DNA from: Bacteroidota bacterium
GTDB lineage: Bacteria; Bacteroidota; Bacteroidia; B-17B0; Aurantibacillaceae
Assembly: GCA_030692515.1 (NCBI GenBank)
Contig: JAUXZS010000020.1
Coordinates: forward strand, 124,001-188,000
Reading direction: 5' to 3'
Length of the DNA: 64,000 bases
The first letter of the stretch is position 1, and every line of letters begins with the position of its first letter. The notes beneath the pieces were generated by a model that saw only the letters and a list, made by a program, of their open reading frames with translations, had not been told where the DNA came from and ran no database searches. Positions 1 to 10,003 of the stretch are shown here, piece after piece. A program made the translations under genes and the position numbers.

Positions 1-1099
1 TTACACTAGTTCCTAACCATTCGTAACCAATCATATATTTTTGAATAGCATAAGAAACTGAAGCTTCTTTTCCTGCTGCTCCAAACTCGCTCCAATGAGC
101 GACACCTGTTAATACGTATGAAAATAAAACATAAAGTATTGTACAAACAACTAAAGAGCCCAAAATACCTATTGGCATATCTCTCTTAGGATTTTTTGCC
201 TCTTGAGCAGCCGTAGAAACTGCATCAAAACCAATAAAAGCAAAAAACACAACTGCTGCTCCTCCTAATATTCCTCCATATCCCCAAGTAAAAAATCCTT
301 CATGACCTTTTGTTCCTTCAGGAATTAAATAAGGAGTGTGATTTTCAGGATTAATAAACTTCCAACCAATGGCAATAAATATTAATACTATAGCCAACTT
401 AACAAATACAATTATTCCGTTTACAAAGGCTGATTCTTTTGTACCCTTAATTAATAATAGTGATAGAACCAACAAAATACCTAATGCAGGTAAATTAACC
501 ATGCCTGAAAAAGTTGTTACTTGACTTTTTAAACCTTCTGATAATCCCGCAAATTGATCATCAGAAAGAATTAAAATTCCACTTTTTGCTGTTTTAGCAA
601 TTTCTTCAGGGAATTGTGATATAGCATCACCTATAACTTTATAAGTGTGCTCAAAAGGCGAATGGCACCATTCATATGGTATCTTCCCTCCTAAAAGATT
701 ATTTAAGTATTCACTCCACGCAATAGAAACTGTTGCCGCTCCTAAGGCATATTCCATAATTAATGACCAGCCAATTATCCAAGCAACAACTTCTCCCATT
801 GTTGTATAGGCATAAGTGTATGCACTACCTGCTATTGGAATCATGGCCGCAAATTCTGCATAACATAAGCCAGCAAAAGCACAACCAACGGCTGCAACAA
901 CAAACGACATTGTTACTGCAGAGCCCGCATTATCTGCTGCTGCTGCTGCTGTTCTTACGAATAAACCAGCGCCAATAATAGCACCAATTCCCAAGGCTAC
1001 TAATGACCAGGTTCCTAAGGTCTTCTTTAATCCTCCTTCACCCGAGGCCGCATCTGCCAACAATTTACTAAGTGATTTTGTTCTAAACAATTCTGACAT
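1..1099 (-). CDS. APC-superfamily amino acid permease, 3' end outside window
   Basis: An open frame runs on the minus strand from an ATG at 1099 to the window edge, giving 366 residues with no stop, so the C-terminus is missing. The protein is a polytopic membrane protein. After a cytoplasmic N-terminus it has the glycine-rich first helix of the APC/CAT family around residues 38-48 (GIGAIIGAGLFV), and further hydrophobic segments follow. Residues near 280-300 (FFAFIGFDAVSTAAQEAKNP) match the conserved helix 6 region of cationic amino acid transporter-type permeases. By family it imports or exchanges amino acids across the inner membrane; the substrate cannot be read from the sequence. A run of five alanines lies at about residues 51-55. 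It is divergently oriented from the metal cluster to its right. Confidence 0.88.
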   Translation of the reverse strand, partial: MSELFRTKSLSKLLADAASGEGGLKKTLGTWSLVALGIGAIIGAGLFVRTAAAAADNAGSAVTMSFVVAAVGCAFAGLCYAEFAAMIPIAGSAYTYAYTTMGEVVAWIIGWSLIMEYALGAATVSIAWSEYLNNLLGGKIPYEWCHSPFEHTYKVIGDAISQFPEEIAKTAKSGILILSDDQFAGLSEGLKSQVTTFSGMVNLPALGILLVLSLLLIKGTKESAFVNGIIVFVKLAIVLIFIAIGWKFINPENHTPYLIPEGTKGHEGFFTWGYGGILGGAAVVFFAFIGFDAVSTAAQEAKNPKRDMPIGILGSLVVCTILYVLFSYVLTGVAHWSEFGAAGKEASVSYAIQKYMIGYEWLGTSV

Positions 1100-1241
1100 A
1101 ATTCTTTTTTAGAGTTAAAATTTTAAGATTAATCAAATTAACTAATTCCGCTTTAAATATACAAAACATATATTGGCAAACAACTTAATATCATTTAACA
1201 AAAAACAATAGATTCTTAATTTATTTTCAAGAATTTCTTGC

Positions 1242-1249
1242 TACTTTTG
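1242..1249 (+). promoter_or_regulatory. Bacteroidota -7 promoter element
   Basis: TACTTTTG fits the Bacteroidota -7 consensus TAnnTTTG and lies just ahead of the HYC_CC_PP-type gene. No clear TTTG -33 box is seen 19-21 bases upstream. Transcription would begin near 1253-1254, almost at the start of the open frame, so the message may have little or no leader. Confidence 0.4.
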
Positions 1250-1274
1250 GTATATAGCAACTTTTAAAAAATAT

Positions 1275-1658
1275 TTGTTTGGATTAATTGTAACATCCTA
1301 TGTTATTTCATCGGTTGGCATTCCTATCTATTTACATTATTGTGGCGGCGAACTTGAAAACATTAATTATGTTATTAAGGGAAGCACTTGCTGCGGAGAA
1401 GAAGAAGATTCTGAAATGATGAATGACGATTGTTGCAAGGATGAAAACCTCATTGTAAAAAATAGCCCTGATTTTACTTTAAAACAACTTAATAATTATA
1501 CGCTTGTAAAATCATTTTGCCAAGTATTTTATACAGCAGCACCCTTTTTTGAGTATAATTTTAAATCAAACAGTGACTTCAATTTACAATCCATTGAAGC
1601 CCCTCCGCCAAAACTACAAGCTAGTTTAGTAATTTCTACTTCTGTTTTAAGAATTTAA
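1275..1658 (+). CDS. HYC_CC_PP family small exported protein
   Basis: The protein has 127 residues from the TTG at 1275. It carries the three signatures that name the HYC_CC_PP family of Bacteroidota: LHYCGGEL near residue 21, two CC pairs (STCCG and DCCKD) and a proline pair near the C-terminus (APPPK). The N-terminus is one hydrophobic segment, read as a signal peptide or anchor. The cysteine and histidine content suggests metal binding; the biochemical role is not established. It is followed by an HMA-domain protein and a TonB receptor on the same strand, which supports a copper or other soft-metal task. The start is uncertain: the frame continues upstream through residues reading IATFKKYL before the TTG, which look like the normal beginning of the signal peptide, but no ATG, GTG or other TTG is available there before a stop at 1209. 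Confidence 0.75.
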   Translation: MFGLIVTSYVISSVGIPIYLHYCGGELENINYVIKGSTCCGEEEDSEMMNDDCCKDENLIVKNSPDFTLKQLNNYTLVKSFCQVFYTAAPFFEYNFKSNSDFNLQSIEAPPPKLQASLVISTSVLRI

Positions 1659-1746
1659 TGGTTTTTTCGAATTTAAAAATTCGTTTATTCTTCTATTATT
1701 AAATGCTCGTTAAAGGGCTAATTAAAAACCATTAAAAAAATTAATT

Positions 1747-2097
1747 ATGAAAGCTATTATTTTATTTATATCACTATTTTTCGCCATAAATCTTAATGCA
1801 CAAGATAAAAGCGTAACAACAGCAACTATATCCGTAAGAGGAAATTGCGAGGAATGTAAAACCAGAATTGAAAATGCCGCAGATATTAAAGGCGTAAAAT
1901 TGGCTGTTTGGGACGAAACAACGCAAGCTTTAACTGTAACCTATAAAACCGATAAAATTACGCTTGAACAAATAGAAAAAGCTATTGCAGCTAGTGGACA
2001 CGACGTTGGAGCTATTAAGGGAAACGATGCCAAGTACAATAAACTGCCCTCTTGCTGCAAATACCGTGATAAAAAATGTGAACTTCCAAAAAAGTAA
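1747..2097 (+). CDS. periplasmic heavy-metal-associated (HMA) domain protein
   Basis: This is a 116-residue protein. A signal peptide covers about residues 1-19 (cleavage after NLNAQ). A single HMA fold follows (about 24-92) with the metal-binding pair C34 and C37 in RGNCEECKTR. The short tail carries three more cysteines (C103, C104, C111) and many lysines. HMA domains of this kind bind Cu(I) or similar soft metals and pass them between partners. The leader sequence puts it in the periplasm, unlike cytoplasmic CopZ chaperones. The TonB receptor gene begins 2 bases after its stop codon, so the two are almost certainly cotranscribed and probably act together. The extra tail cysteines are unusual for a simple HMA chaperone. 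Confidence 0.85.
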   Translation: MKAIILFISLFFAINLNAQDKSVTTATISVRGNCEECKTRIENAADIKGVKLAVWDETTQALTVTYKTDKITLEQIEKAIAASGHDVGAIKGNDAKYNKLPSCCKYRDKKCELPKK

Positions 2098-2099
2098 AC

Positions 2100-4346
2100 A
2101 TGAAAAATACACGATATTTATTTGCTTTACTAAGCATATTAAATATTTTATGCTTTAAAGCACAGATCAAAGGCAAGGTTGTTGAAGTTTCTAAAAAGAA
2201 CGATACTACTGTAGTTCCAGGCGTTATTATACTTTGGAATCAAACTTCAATTGCAACAACAACTGATAAAAATGGCGATTTTAAGATAAAACCAACGTCA
2301 GAAACAAATCGTTTAATTGTTAACGCTATCGGCTACAAAAACGATACAATTACAGTAACTGATAATGAAAAATTTTTACTGTTAGTTTTAAAAAGTGGTG
2401 TCGATTTGCAAGAAGTGCAAGTGGTTTATTATAGCACTGGGACTGAAATTTCGTATTTAAACCCAATTAAAACCGAAATTTTAAATGAGCGTTCGTTAAT
2501 GAAGGCCGCCTGTTGTAATCTCTCAGAAAGTTTTGAAACTAATCCAAGTATAGATGTAAATTTTGCAGACGCTGTCAGTGGTACTAAACAAATTCAAATG
2601 TTGGGATTATCTGGACAATACGCGCAAATTACAAAAGAAAATATGCCTTATATGCGGGGCCTTGCCGGAAATTATGGCTTAACATTTATTCCCGGCACAT
2701 GGATACAATCTATACAATTAAGTAAAGGAGCGGGTTCTGTAGTTAACGGTTACGAGAGTTTTACAGGTCAAATAAATACCGAACTCCAAAACCCCGAACA
2801 ATCTGACAAGCTAAATTTTAATGCTTATGCAAATGAAAATGGAAGAAATGAATATAATTTAAATTTATCTCATCGTCTTAACGAAAAATTTTCGGTTGGC
2901 TTATTAAATCATGTAAGTTTTAATCCTCTTGTGCAAGATTATAATACGGATGGCTTTGCAGATATACCAACCGGTAAACAGTACAACTTTATGAATAAGT
3001 ATGCCTATGATAGTGGCAAAGGATTTGAAGCGCAATTTGGTGGTTCGTATTTAAAAGACAGTCGCGATGGTGGACAGTTTAAGCAAATCATTAAAAATTA
3101 TAATGATACTACACCACTTTATAAAATTGGTATTGATAATGAAAAATGGGAATTGTTTAGTAAAACTGGTTTCGTATTTAGAAATAAACCAGGCACCAGC
3201 ATGGGTTTGCAGTTATCCTACTTAAATCATGACCAAACTAATTTTTATGGCAATAATAATTATGCTGGATTGCAAAAAACGTTTTATGCCAATTATATTT
3301 TTCAAGGAATAATAAATACTACCAACAACACTTATAAAATTGGTGCTAGTTTTTTAAATGATGATGTAAACGAAAAATATAATTTATTTAAATACAAACG
3401 TATTGAACAAGTTGCCGGTACCTTTTTAGAGTTTGCACATAACTCAAACGATAAGTTTAATGTTGTTGCAGGCATACGAGCAGATTATCATAATTATTAC
3501 GGATTATTTTTTACACCTCGCTTACATTTACGTTATGCTTTTACAAAAAATTCTGTTGCAAGAATAAGTGGTGGCAGGGCTTTACGCACCGCTAACGTGT
3601 TTGCCGACAATGCTTATTTAATGGCTTCGTCAAGAGATTGGATAATAGAAAGCTCTGATTTAAGTTTACCTTATGGTTTAAAGCCTGAAGTAGGGTATAA
3701 TTACGGATTAAATTTTACTCAAAAATTTAAAATTAATTATCGTGATGCTTATGTTACACTTGATGCTTACCGCACTGATTTTATAAACCAAGTAGTGGTA
3801 GATGTTGATAATAATACACAGCAGGTTTTAATTTATAATTTAAATGGCCCCTCCTACTCTAACACTTTGCAATTTGAATTTAATATGGAACCACGTAAAC
3901 GTTTCTTTATTAAAACTGCTTACCGTTATGTTGACACAAAAATGCAATTTAAACAAGGCATACTTCAAAAAGCAATGGTAGCAAAACACAGGGGCTTTAT
4001 TAATTTAAGTTACGAAACAAAAAACAATCACTGGATGTTTGATTTTACAACTCAATACAATGGTGTTAAACGTTTACCAACAACAAACAACAGTCCTTTA
4101 ATTTATCAACGAGAAGCTTTTTCGCCGGAATATTTAAATTTATTAGGACAAATAACTTATCTCACCAAAATTAATAAAGCAGATTTTAATATTTATTTAG
4201 GGGTAGAAAATGCTTTAAACTATAAACAAACTAACCCAATTGTATCAAGCGATTTACCTTTTAATAAATACTTTGATGCCAGCATGGTGTGGGGTCCAAT
4301 TTATGGAAGAATGTTGTATATAGGATTGAGATATAAGATTAAGTAA
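2100..4346 (+). CDS. TonB-dependent receptor with carboxypeptidase-like N-terminal domain, probably metal-related
   Basis: The protein has 748 residues, with a signal peptide to about residue 22 (CFKAQ). A carboxypeptidase D regulatory-like domain covers about 23-105 (QIKGKVVEV at its start), then a plug domain at about 110-240, then a 22-strand-type barrel that ends in an aromatic-rich C-terminal strand (YIGLRYKIK). The plug holds an unusual CC pair (MKAACCNLSESF). Receptors of this type use TonB/ExbBD energy to import a substrate across the outer membrane. Adjacency to the HMA and HYC_CC_PP-type proteins points to a metal or metal complex such as copper; this is inferred from context and the CC pair. 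No SusD partner gene follows, so it is not a polysaccharide utilisation system. Confidence 0.88.
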   Translation: MKNTRYLFALLSILNILCFKAQIKGKVVEVSKKNDTTVVPGVIILWNQTSIATTTDKNGDFKIKPTSETNRLIVNAIGYKNDTITVTDNEKFLLLVLKSGVDLQEVQVVYYSTGTEISYLNPIKTEILNERSLMKAACCNLSESFETNPSIDVNFADAVSGTKQIQMLGLSGQYAQITKENMPYMRGLAGNYGLTFIPGTWIQSIQLSKGAGSVVNGYESFTGQINTELQNPEQSDKLNFNAYANENGRNEYNLNLSHRLNEKFSVGLLNHVSFNPLVQDYNTDGFADIPTGKQYNFMNKYAYDSGKGFEAQFGGSYLKDSRDGGQFKQIIKNYNDTTPLYKIGIDNEKWELFSKTGFVFRNKPGTSMGLQLSYLNHDQTNFYGNNNYAGLQKTFYANYIFQGIINTTNNTYKIGASFLNDDVNEKYNLFKYKRIEQVAGTFLEFAHNSNDKFNVVAGIRADYHNYYGLFFTPRLHLRYAFTKNSVARISGGRALRTANVFADNAYLMASSRDWIIESSDLSLPYGLKPEVGYNYGLNFTQKFKINYRDAYVTLDAYRTDFINQVVVDVDNNTQQVLIYNLNGPSYSNTLQFEFNMEPRKRFFIKTAYRYVDTKMQFKQGILQKAMVAKHRGFINLSYETKNNHWMFDFTTQYNGVKRLPTTNNSPLIYQREAFSPEYLNLLGQITYLTKINKADFNIYLGVENALNYKQTNPIVSSDLPFNKYFDASMVWGPIYGRMLYIGLRYKIK

Positions 4347-4357
4347 AGCTCGTTTTT

Positions 4358-4412
4358 GTCATACTGACGAGGGAAGCAACTCCTCATTAGATCTCTCCTT
4401 CGTCGAGATGAC
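4358..4412. repeat. REP-like palindromic element, GTCAT...ATGAC type
   Basis: The element begins GTCATACTGACGAGGGAAGC and ends GAGATGAC, with complementary termini (GTCAT/ATGAC) and an inner GACGA/TCGTC-type pairing. A diverged copy lies at 42988-43044 and a related element follows at once at 4424-4482. Confidence 0.65.
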
Positions 4413-4423
4413 AATAAAAAAAA

Positions 4424-4482
4424 TGTCACGCTGAGCGGAGTCGAAGTGCATTACTCACCCTTCGACTCCTCTTAGGATGACA
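4424..4482. repeat. REP-like palindromic element, TGTCA...TGACA type
   Basis: The termini TGTCA and TGACA are complementary, and an inner arm GGAGTCGAAG pairs with CTTCGACTCC. It sits 11 bases from the element at 4358-4412 and shares the GTCA.GCTGA beginning with it. Confidence 0.65.
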
Positions 4483-4880
4483 ATAAAATCAACGTTAATA
4501 AACGTTTTGTTATAAACCGTTAGCACACAAAGATTGGTGGCCTTTTAAAATTTCATTTGAAAAATCCAATTCTTCAAAAGGGTTGGTTTGCGCGAAGAGG
4601 ACAAAACGCCAGTGGCTGTTTGAGCCAGCAAGTGTTGGCGGCTGGCAGTTCGCGAAGCGCTTAAATCATCAGCTTGAAGGATAGAGATTTTTAATGCAAT
4701 TTTAAGAAGCCTTGAATTTTTTGCTTACTTTTTTGTTCAAGCAAAAAAGTGAGATAAGAAGTTAAATGTTATTTATAATAAAAGAGGGAAATAAACTTTG
4801 CATTTCCTCTCCCGCCTTTCAGGCACCCTCTCAAAGAGAGGGATACTGGATGCATAAAAAAGGAAAAATTGAATTGCTTC

Positions 4881-4907
4881 AAGTCCCTCTTTTTTGGAGA
4901 GGGACTT
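4881..4907. terminator. bidirectional hairpin in convergent region
   Basis: Perfect 10-bp stem AAGTCCCTCT/AGAGGGACTT with a T-rich loop, 20 bases beyond the M50 protease stop codon on the minus strand. There is no long U-run after the stem, so terminator function is only likely. Confidence 0.4.
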
Positions 4908-4927
4908 AGGGTGAGGCCAAAACTCAC

Positions 4928-5878
4928 CTACATACTACTAAGTGTAACCAAAATAATTGGTCCAACAAAAACCAAAATATAAAACAGCATAATTAAAATG
5001 CGCTTAAAAACATTTAAATCTAATTTTAAATTAACTTGTAAAACAGAAGTAATGTGTTGTATGAATAAAGGTTCTGCAATTGAATATTCATATTTACCTG
5101 GCTCAACACTTCCATATTTTTTTGGGAAAGACATAATTAAACAATCACGAATTAACCAATAATCTTTTGCCGGCAAATTTTCATAATCTGTATGATAATT
5201 AATTTTTTCTTGACGTAAATAGTCTCTAATTTTTTGATGTTTAGTTTCATTATAAATTTCTAAACCAATTAACACCGGCACAATAATCATCACCAAACTA
5301 TTAAAATATAAAAACAAGGTTACTAAACATATTATTGAAATAATACCAAACACTAAACGGATAGTATGGTTTTCTTTAAAAAATAATGTTTCCACCAAAC
5401 GCCCACCATCTAATGGATAAAAGGGTAAACAATTTAAAAGATTAATTATTAAAAAAGCATTGGCCAACATTTTTACGGTGTCATTTTGCAAATCATTATT
5501 TAGCCAAAACAAAACAGTGCCAATAATAATGCCCGGCACTGGTCCCGCCAAAATAATTAAACTTAATTGGGCTTGAGATACTTGTTGTTTTTTACCACTA
5601 GTAAAAGCGCCTAAAAGTGGTACAATAAATATTTTTACATTACTATAATTAAATAATTTCATGAATAAAAAATGACCAGATTCATGAATAATTATTACCA
5701 CTAAAATTGCGGCGATGTATGCAATATTTTGACCAAACATAAAATAAAACAACAAGCCATAAATAAATAAACTAATTATTGAACGCACTAAAGCATTTTG
5801 ACTTTTTTGTGCTAATATAGGTTTTGGAGGATAAGCACTCGCATTTGTTTGTTGTTCTGTTTCAGGAAATTCGTTCAC
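4928..5878 (-). CDS. site-2 protease family M50 metalloprotease
   Basis: This 316-residue membrane protein has the zinc motif HESGH at residues 65-69 inside a transmembrane helix and the second conserved motif NCLPFYPLDGGR (about 149-160) supplying the third ligand, Asp157. These define the M50 intramembrane protease family, which cleaves peptide bonds within the membrane, for example in anti-sigma factors. There is no PDZ domain, so it belongs to the compact SpoIVFB-like group rather than RseP. A final hydrophobic segment follows a soluble loop (about residues 215-285). Its ATG overlaps the last base of the heme A synthase stop, so translation of the two is probably coupled. The substrate is unknown. 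Confidence 0.88.
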   Translation of the reverse strand: MNEFPETEQQTNASAYPPKPILAQKSQNALVRSIISLFIYGLLFYFMFGQNIAYIAAILVVIIIHESGHFLFMKLFNYSNVKIFIVPLLGAFTSGKKQQVSQAQLSLIILAGPVPGIIIGTVLFWLNNDLQNDTVKMLANAFLIINLLNCLPFYPLDGGRLVETLFFKENHTIRLVFGIISIICLVTLFLYFNSLVMIIVPVLIGLEIYNETKHQKIRDYLRQEKINYHTDYENLPAKDYWLIRDCLIMSFPKKYGSVEPGKYEYSIAEPLFIQHITSVLQVNLKLDLNVFKRILIMLFYILVFVGPIILVTLSSM

Positions 5879-6945
5879 TAGCTAATTGTTTTTTTATTAA
5901 ATAAATGAAAGAGTAAATATATACAACTTAAAAATAAAAAGAAGGCTCCTGTTTGATGTAAAGCTCCCATAATTACTGGAACTTGATATAATAATGTTAA
6001 AACTCCTAAAATAAACTGAACTGTAACGCCGTAAATTAATAAGGTAATCCCAAAATTTTGTTGCTTGCTTAATTTTAATTTATCCGACTTATACCAAATT
6101 AAACAAATTAAAGCAACAATAATAAAAGCAGTTGTTCTATGCACAAATTGAATGCCACTTGCATTCTCAAACATGTTTTCAAAAAAAGTATCTTTCATTG
6201 TAACTTGTTCTGGTATCCAACTATCCCCCATTTTTGGCCAGGTATTAAAAATATGTCCTGGTCTAATTTTAGAAGCATCGCCCTCAACGTAACCCGCAGT
6301 AAATGCCCCAAAAATAATTTGAAAAATTAAGATGCAAAAAAACAAGACACTTAAACCTTTTAATTTTCCACCATCATTCACCTCAACGTTTTCTTTTGGA
6401 TGAAGTAAACGCAATGCAAACCAAAATGTAAATGCAAATAAAGTAAAGGCACTCATTAAATGTGTTGCTAAACGGTAGTGACTAACAGCGGGCTTACTTT
6501 GCAAACCACTATAAACCATCCACCAACCAATTACAGCTTGCATTGCTCCCATTAAAAATAAAAGTGCAAATGCCGGCCACATTTCTTTTTTTATTTTCTT
6601 TTTAATTAAAAAATAAACAAATCCAATAGCAAAAACATACATCATGGTTCTACCAATCATACGATGAATATATTCCCATAAAAAAATGGGTTTAAATTCT
6701 TCTAATGTCATTGTTGAATTTATTTTTTGAAACTCAGGGCTTTGCTGGTATTTCACAAAACGCTCCAGCCACATATCATTATTTAAAGGCGGCACAGAGC
6801 CCATAAAATTCCAATCGGTAATTGATAAACCAGAATGTGTTAAGCGAGTTAAACAACCAACAACAACCATTATATAAATTAAAAAACAACCGGTTAAAAG
6901 CCAGTAAATAATTTGTTTGTTTGGTGAAGTTGAAATTGAGTTCAT
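5878..6945 (-). CDS. ctaA: heme A synthase (CtaA/COX15)
   Basis: The 355-residue protein has about eight transmembrane segments. It carries the histidines expected of the COX15/CtaA family: H94 in EYIHRMIGR, H156 and H162 in SHYRLATHL, H269 in FVHRTTAF and H330 in ALHQTGAFF. Family members oxidise the methyl group of heme O to make heme A for aa3-type cytochrome oxidase, so this organism respires oxygen. The long loop before H94 (about residues 40-90) is of the type seen in proteobacterial, mitochondrial and Bacteroidota enzymes. It is the first gene of a pair with the M50 protease and has a good Bacteroidota promoter directly ahead of its ATG. Confidence 0.95.
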   Translation of the reverse strand: MNSISTSPNKQIIYWLLTGCFLIYIMVVVGCLTRLTHSGLSITDWNFMGSVPPLNNDMWLERFVKYQQSPEFQKINSTMTLEEFKPIFLWEYIHRMIGRTMMYVFAIGFVYFLIKKKIKKEMWPAFALLFLMGAMQAVIGWWMVYSGLQSKPAVSHYRLATHLMSAFTLFAFTFWFALRLLHPKENVEVNDGGKLKGLSVLFFCILIFQIIFGAFTAGYVEGDASKIRPGHIFNTWPKMGDSWIPEQVTMKDTFFENMFENASGIQFVHRTTAFIIVALICLIWYKSDKLKLSKQQNFGITLLIYGVTVQFILGVLTLLYQVPVIMGALHQTGAFFLFLSCIYLLFHLFNKKTIS

Positions 6946-6955
6946 GAATTGCCTG

Positions 6956-6987
6956 CAAATTTAAGCCGAAAAGAGATAGACTGCAAA
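6956..6987 (-). promoter_or_regulatory. Bacteroidota promoter of ctaA
   Basis: Read on the minus strand, TTTG (6987-6984) is followed after 20 bases by TAAATTTG (6963-6956), matching TTTG-N19/20-TAnnTTTG. The -7 box ends 10 bases before the ctaA ATG, so the transcript should have only a few bases of leader. Confidence 0.7.
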
Positions 6988-7020
6988 CGTTATTTTGGTG
7001 ACATTAAAATGACAAATTAC

Positions 7021-8508
7021 TCAATTCTCATACGCCCCAATGGTAACACTTGAAGTATTGCGCGAGACAAGGTTCAGGTCAAAAGGGAATTTTAAAACAT
7101 CTGTTGTAGATTTTGGATGTGTGAATCCCTTTATCTGAGATTCGTTTGTAGCCTGAAAATTATAATTTTTATAATCATTAAAAGCTAAATTACCGGTGCC
7201 AATTTTATTATTTATAAAATGTGCGCCATCCGAAACATCAATGGTTGTTTTTAACCAACCATTACTAAAAATATGTTTTGGCTGAAAACCAACATCCGAA
7301 TAATCAAGGTCTAAATTTATTTCGTTACTTAATTTCCCATCAATAATACAATTCCCAAAATAGGCAGAATCAAGAGGCAATACTTGCTCGGCAGTATAAT
7401 TATTTATATTAATTGCGGGTTTAGTTCTAGCATTATCTTTTTCCCAAAAGTTAGCAAATGTGCAATGTAAAAAAGTATATTTACCACCCAACTGTATATT
7501 CACACAGTGTTCTTGACAATTACTAAACACATTATTACCGCCATAAACATTATAGCCTAAACCATAAAAACCCCATAAAGTCATATTTTGAATTTTTGTA
7601 TTAGTAATTTTTAGGCGCCGCGGTTCGGTAATAAAATTTACATTAGCACCACCAAAAAATTCGGCCTGCACACCAATGTATCCATTTTTAATAATGGCGT
7701 AATTTATTTCGTTATTAACACTTCCTTCGTTTATCCAAATTCTATCCCACTGCCCTGGCTCATCGGCATATTCTTTTTCGCGTCTGGCTCCTGTAAATGT
7801 GACTTCATTTCCTTTTTGTCCAAGCACTTTTAATTCGCCGTATCTATATACCCAAAGCCCTGCTTTATAATTTAAAAACACTCTTACCCCAGCATTAATA
7901 ATTAATTTTTGTGTTGAATCAACAACTAAATAACCATAAATAACGTGTGGCTTATCATTTGTCCAGGTTACAGTAGTATTATTTGAAGCGCTAACTAAAG
8001 AGTAAGCTAAATAACTTCCGTCTTTAAACTTAATCGCATCTGTTGGTCTGTGGTAATAAGCATCTTGACCCCACGCTTCCAAATATACTGTTTGCTCATT
8101 GCCGTTTACCGAAAATTTTATCGCGTCGTTAATTATTAAAGGTGAATTTGCATTATTTGGATTTACATTAACTTGAATAAAAATGTACAGACTATCATTA
8201 GCCGCAATTTCAACATCGTTAAAAGTAATTCCTTTAGCGCCATCAACATTTAAAATAAATGGAGATGCGCTACCGCCTTGCAATTGGATTGAAGAAATTT
8301 TAATGCGTTGATTGTTTTTGTTTCTAACCCTTATATTTCTTGTAGAAGAGCCGATGGTTGTAAATACGGTATCAAACAAAATAGAATCTTGAGAAAACTG
8401 AAGCTTTGCACCAGAATCTAAAGTTATTTTATCTTTTTTACAGGATGTAAAATCAAAAATCAAAATTGATAATGCAAAAAAAACAAGTATTTTAAAAATG
8501 ATTCTCAC
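7021..8508 (-). CDS. predicted lipoprotein with beta-helix-like repeats
   Basis: The 495-residue protein starts with GTG at 8508. A lipoprotein signal peptide ends in FTSC with C23 as the lipidated cysteine, followed by KKDK. Residues about 35-150 form a beta-rich domain with the pattern of Ig-like 'choice-of-anchor' modules (ISSIQLQGGSASPF). Residues about 180-430 repeat short strands and turns (VRVFLNYKAG, GYIGVQAEFFGG, NVYGGNNVFSNC), as in right-handed beta-helix proteins. It is likely anchored in the outer membrane. The function is unknown; homologues appear in Bacteroidota as uncharacterised lipoproteins. It is a single gene, divergent from enolase. Confidence 0.75.
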   Translation of the reverse strand: MRIIFKILVFFALSILIFDFTSCKKDKITLDSGAKLQFSQDSILFDTVFTTIGSSTRNIRVRNKNNQRIKISSIQLQGGSASPFILNVDGAKGITFNDVEIAANDSLYIFIQVNVNPNNANSPLIINDAIKFSVNGNEQTVYLEAWGQDAYYHRPTDAIKFKDGSYLAYSLVSASNNTTVTWTNDKPHVIYGYLVVDSTQKLIINAGVRVFLNYKAGLWVYRYGELKVLGQKGNEVTFTGARREKEYADEPGQWDRIWINEGSVNNEINYAIIKNGYIGVQAEFFGGANVNFITEPRRLKITNTKIQNMTLWGFYGLGYNVYGGNNVFSNCQEHCVNIQLGGKYTFLHCTFANFWEKDNARTKPAININNYTAEQVLPLDSAYFGNCIIDGKLSNEINLDLDYSDVGFQPKHIFSNGWLKTTIDVSDGAHFINNKIGTGNLAFNDYKNYNFQATNESQIKGFTHPKSTTDVLKFPFDLNLVSRNTSSVTIGAYEN

Positions 8509-8514
8509 CTATTG

Positions 8515-8522
8515 CAAATATA
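8515..8522 (-). promoter_or_regulatory. -7 promoter element of lipoprotein gene
   Basis: On the minus strand TATATTTG (8522-8515) matches TAnnTTTG and ends 6 bases before the GTG start, implying a nearly leaderless message. A TTTG box lies 14 bases upstream (8540-8537), a shorter spacing than usual. Confidence 0.5.
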
Positions 8523-8582
8523 AACGTATTAATTACCAAAATAGTGTGTATTTTTTTAAAATTTAAAAATAACCTTTGCTAA

Positions 8583-9908
<1,326 letters not shown>

Positions 9909-9947
9909 TTCAGCCAACAAATAAAATAAAAATAAAATAACACCAAA

Positions 9948-9955
9948 TAACTTTG
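9948..9955 (+). promoter_or_regulatory. -7 promoter element of citrate synthase gene
   Basis: TAACTTTG fits TAnnTTTG and stands 48 bases before the citrate synthase ATG. No TTTG box is seen at the expected distance upstream, where the sequence is A-rich. Confidence 0.5.
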
Positions 9956-10003
9956 TTTATATTACTTGAGATTGTAAATTTATAACCATAAAAGAATTAC
10001 TAC

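Larger units (their letters stand above)
4347..4927. other. gene-free convergent region dense in palindromes
   Basis: These 581 bases between two converging genes hold no credible gene. From left to right there are two REP-like elements (4358-4412, 4424-4482), a GC-richer stretch (about 4530-4680) with no coding signal, a hairpin ACTTTTTTG/CAAAAAAGT (4727-4735 with 4742-4750), a hairpin CCCTCTC/GAGAGGG (4826-4842) and a 10-bp stem AAGTCCCTCT/AGAGGGACTT (4881-4907). The last hairpins could end transcription from either side. Confidence 0.6.

Noticed and set aside
763-978. Plus-strand open frame of 71 codons
   Set aside because: It is antisense to the permease gene, which has clear family motifs; the predicted peptide is leucine/glutamine-rich low complexity.
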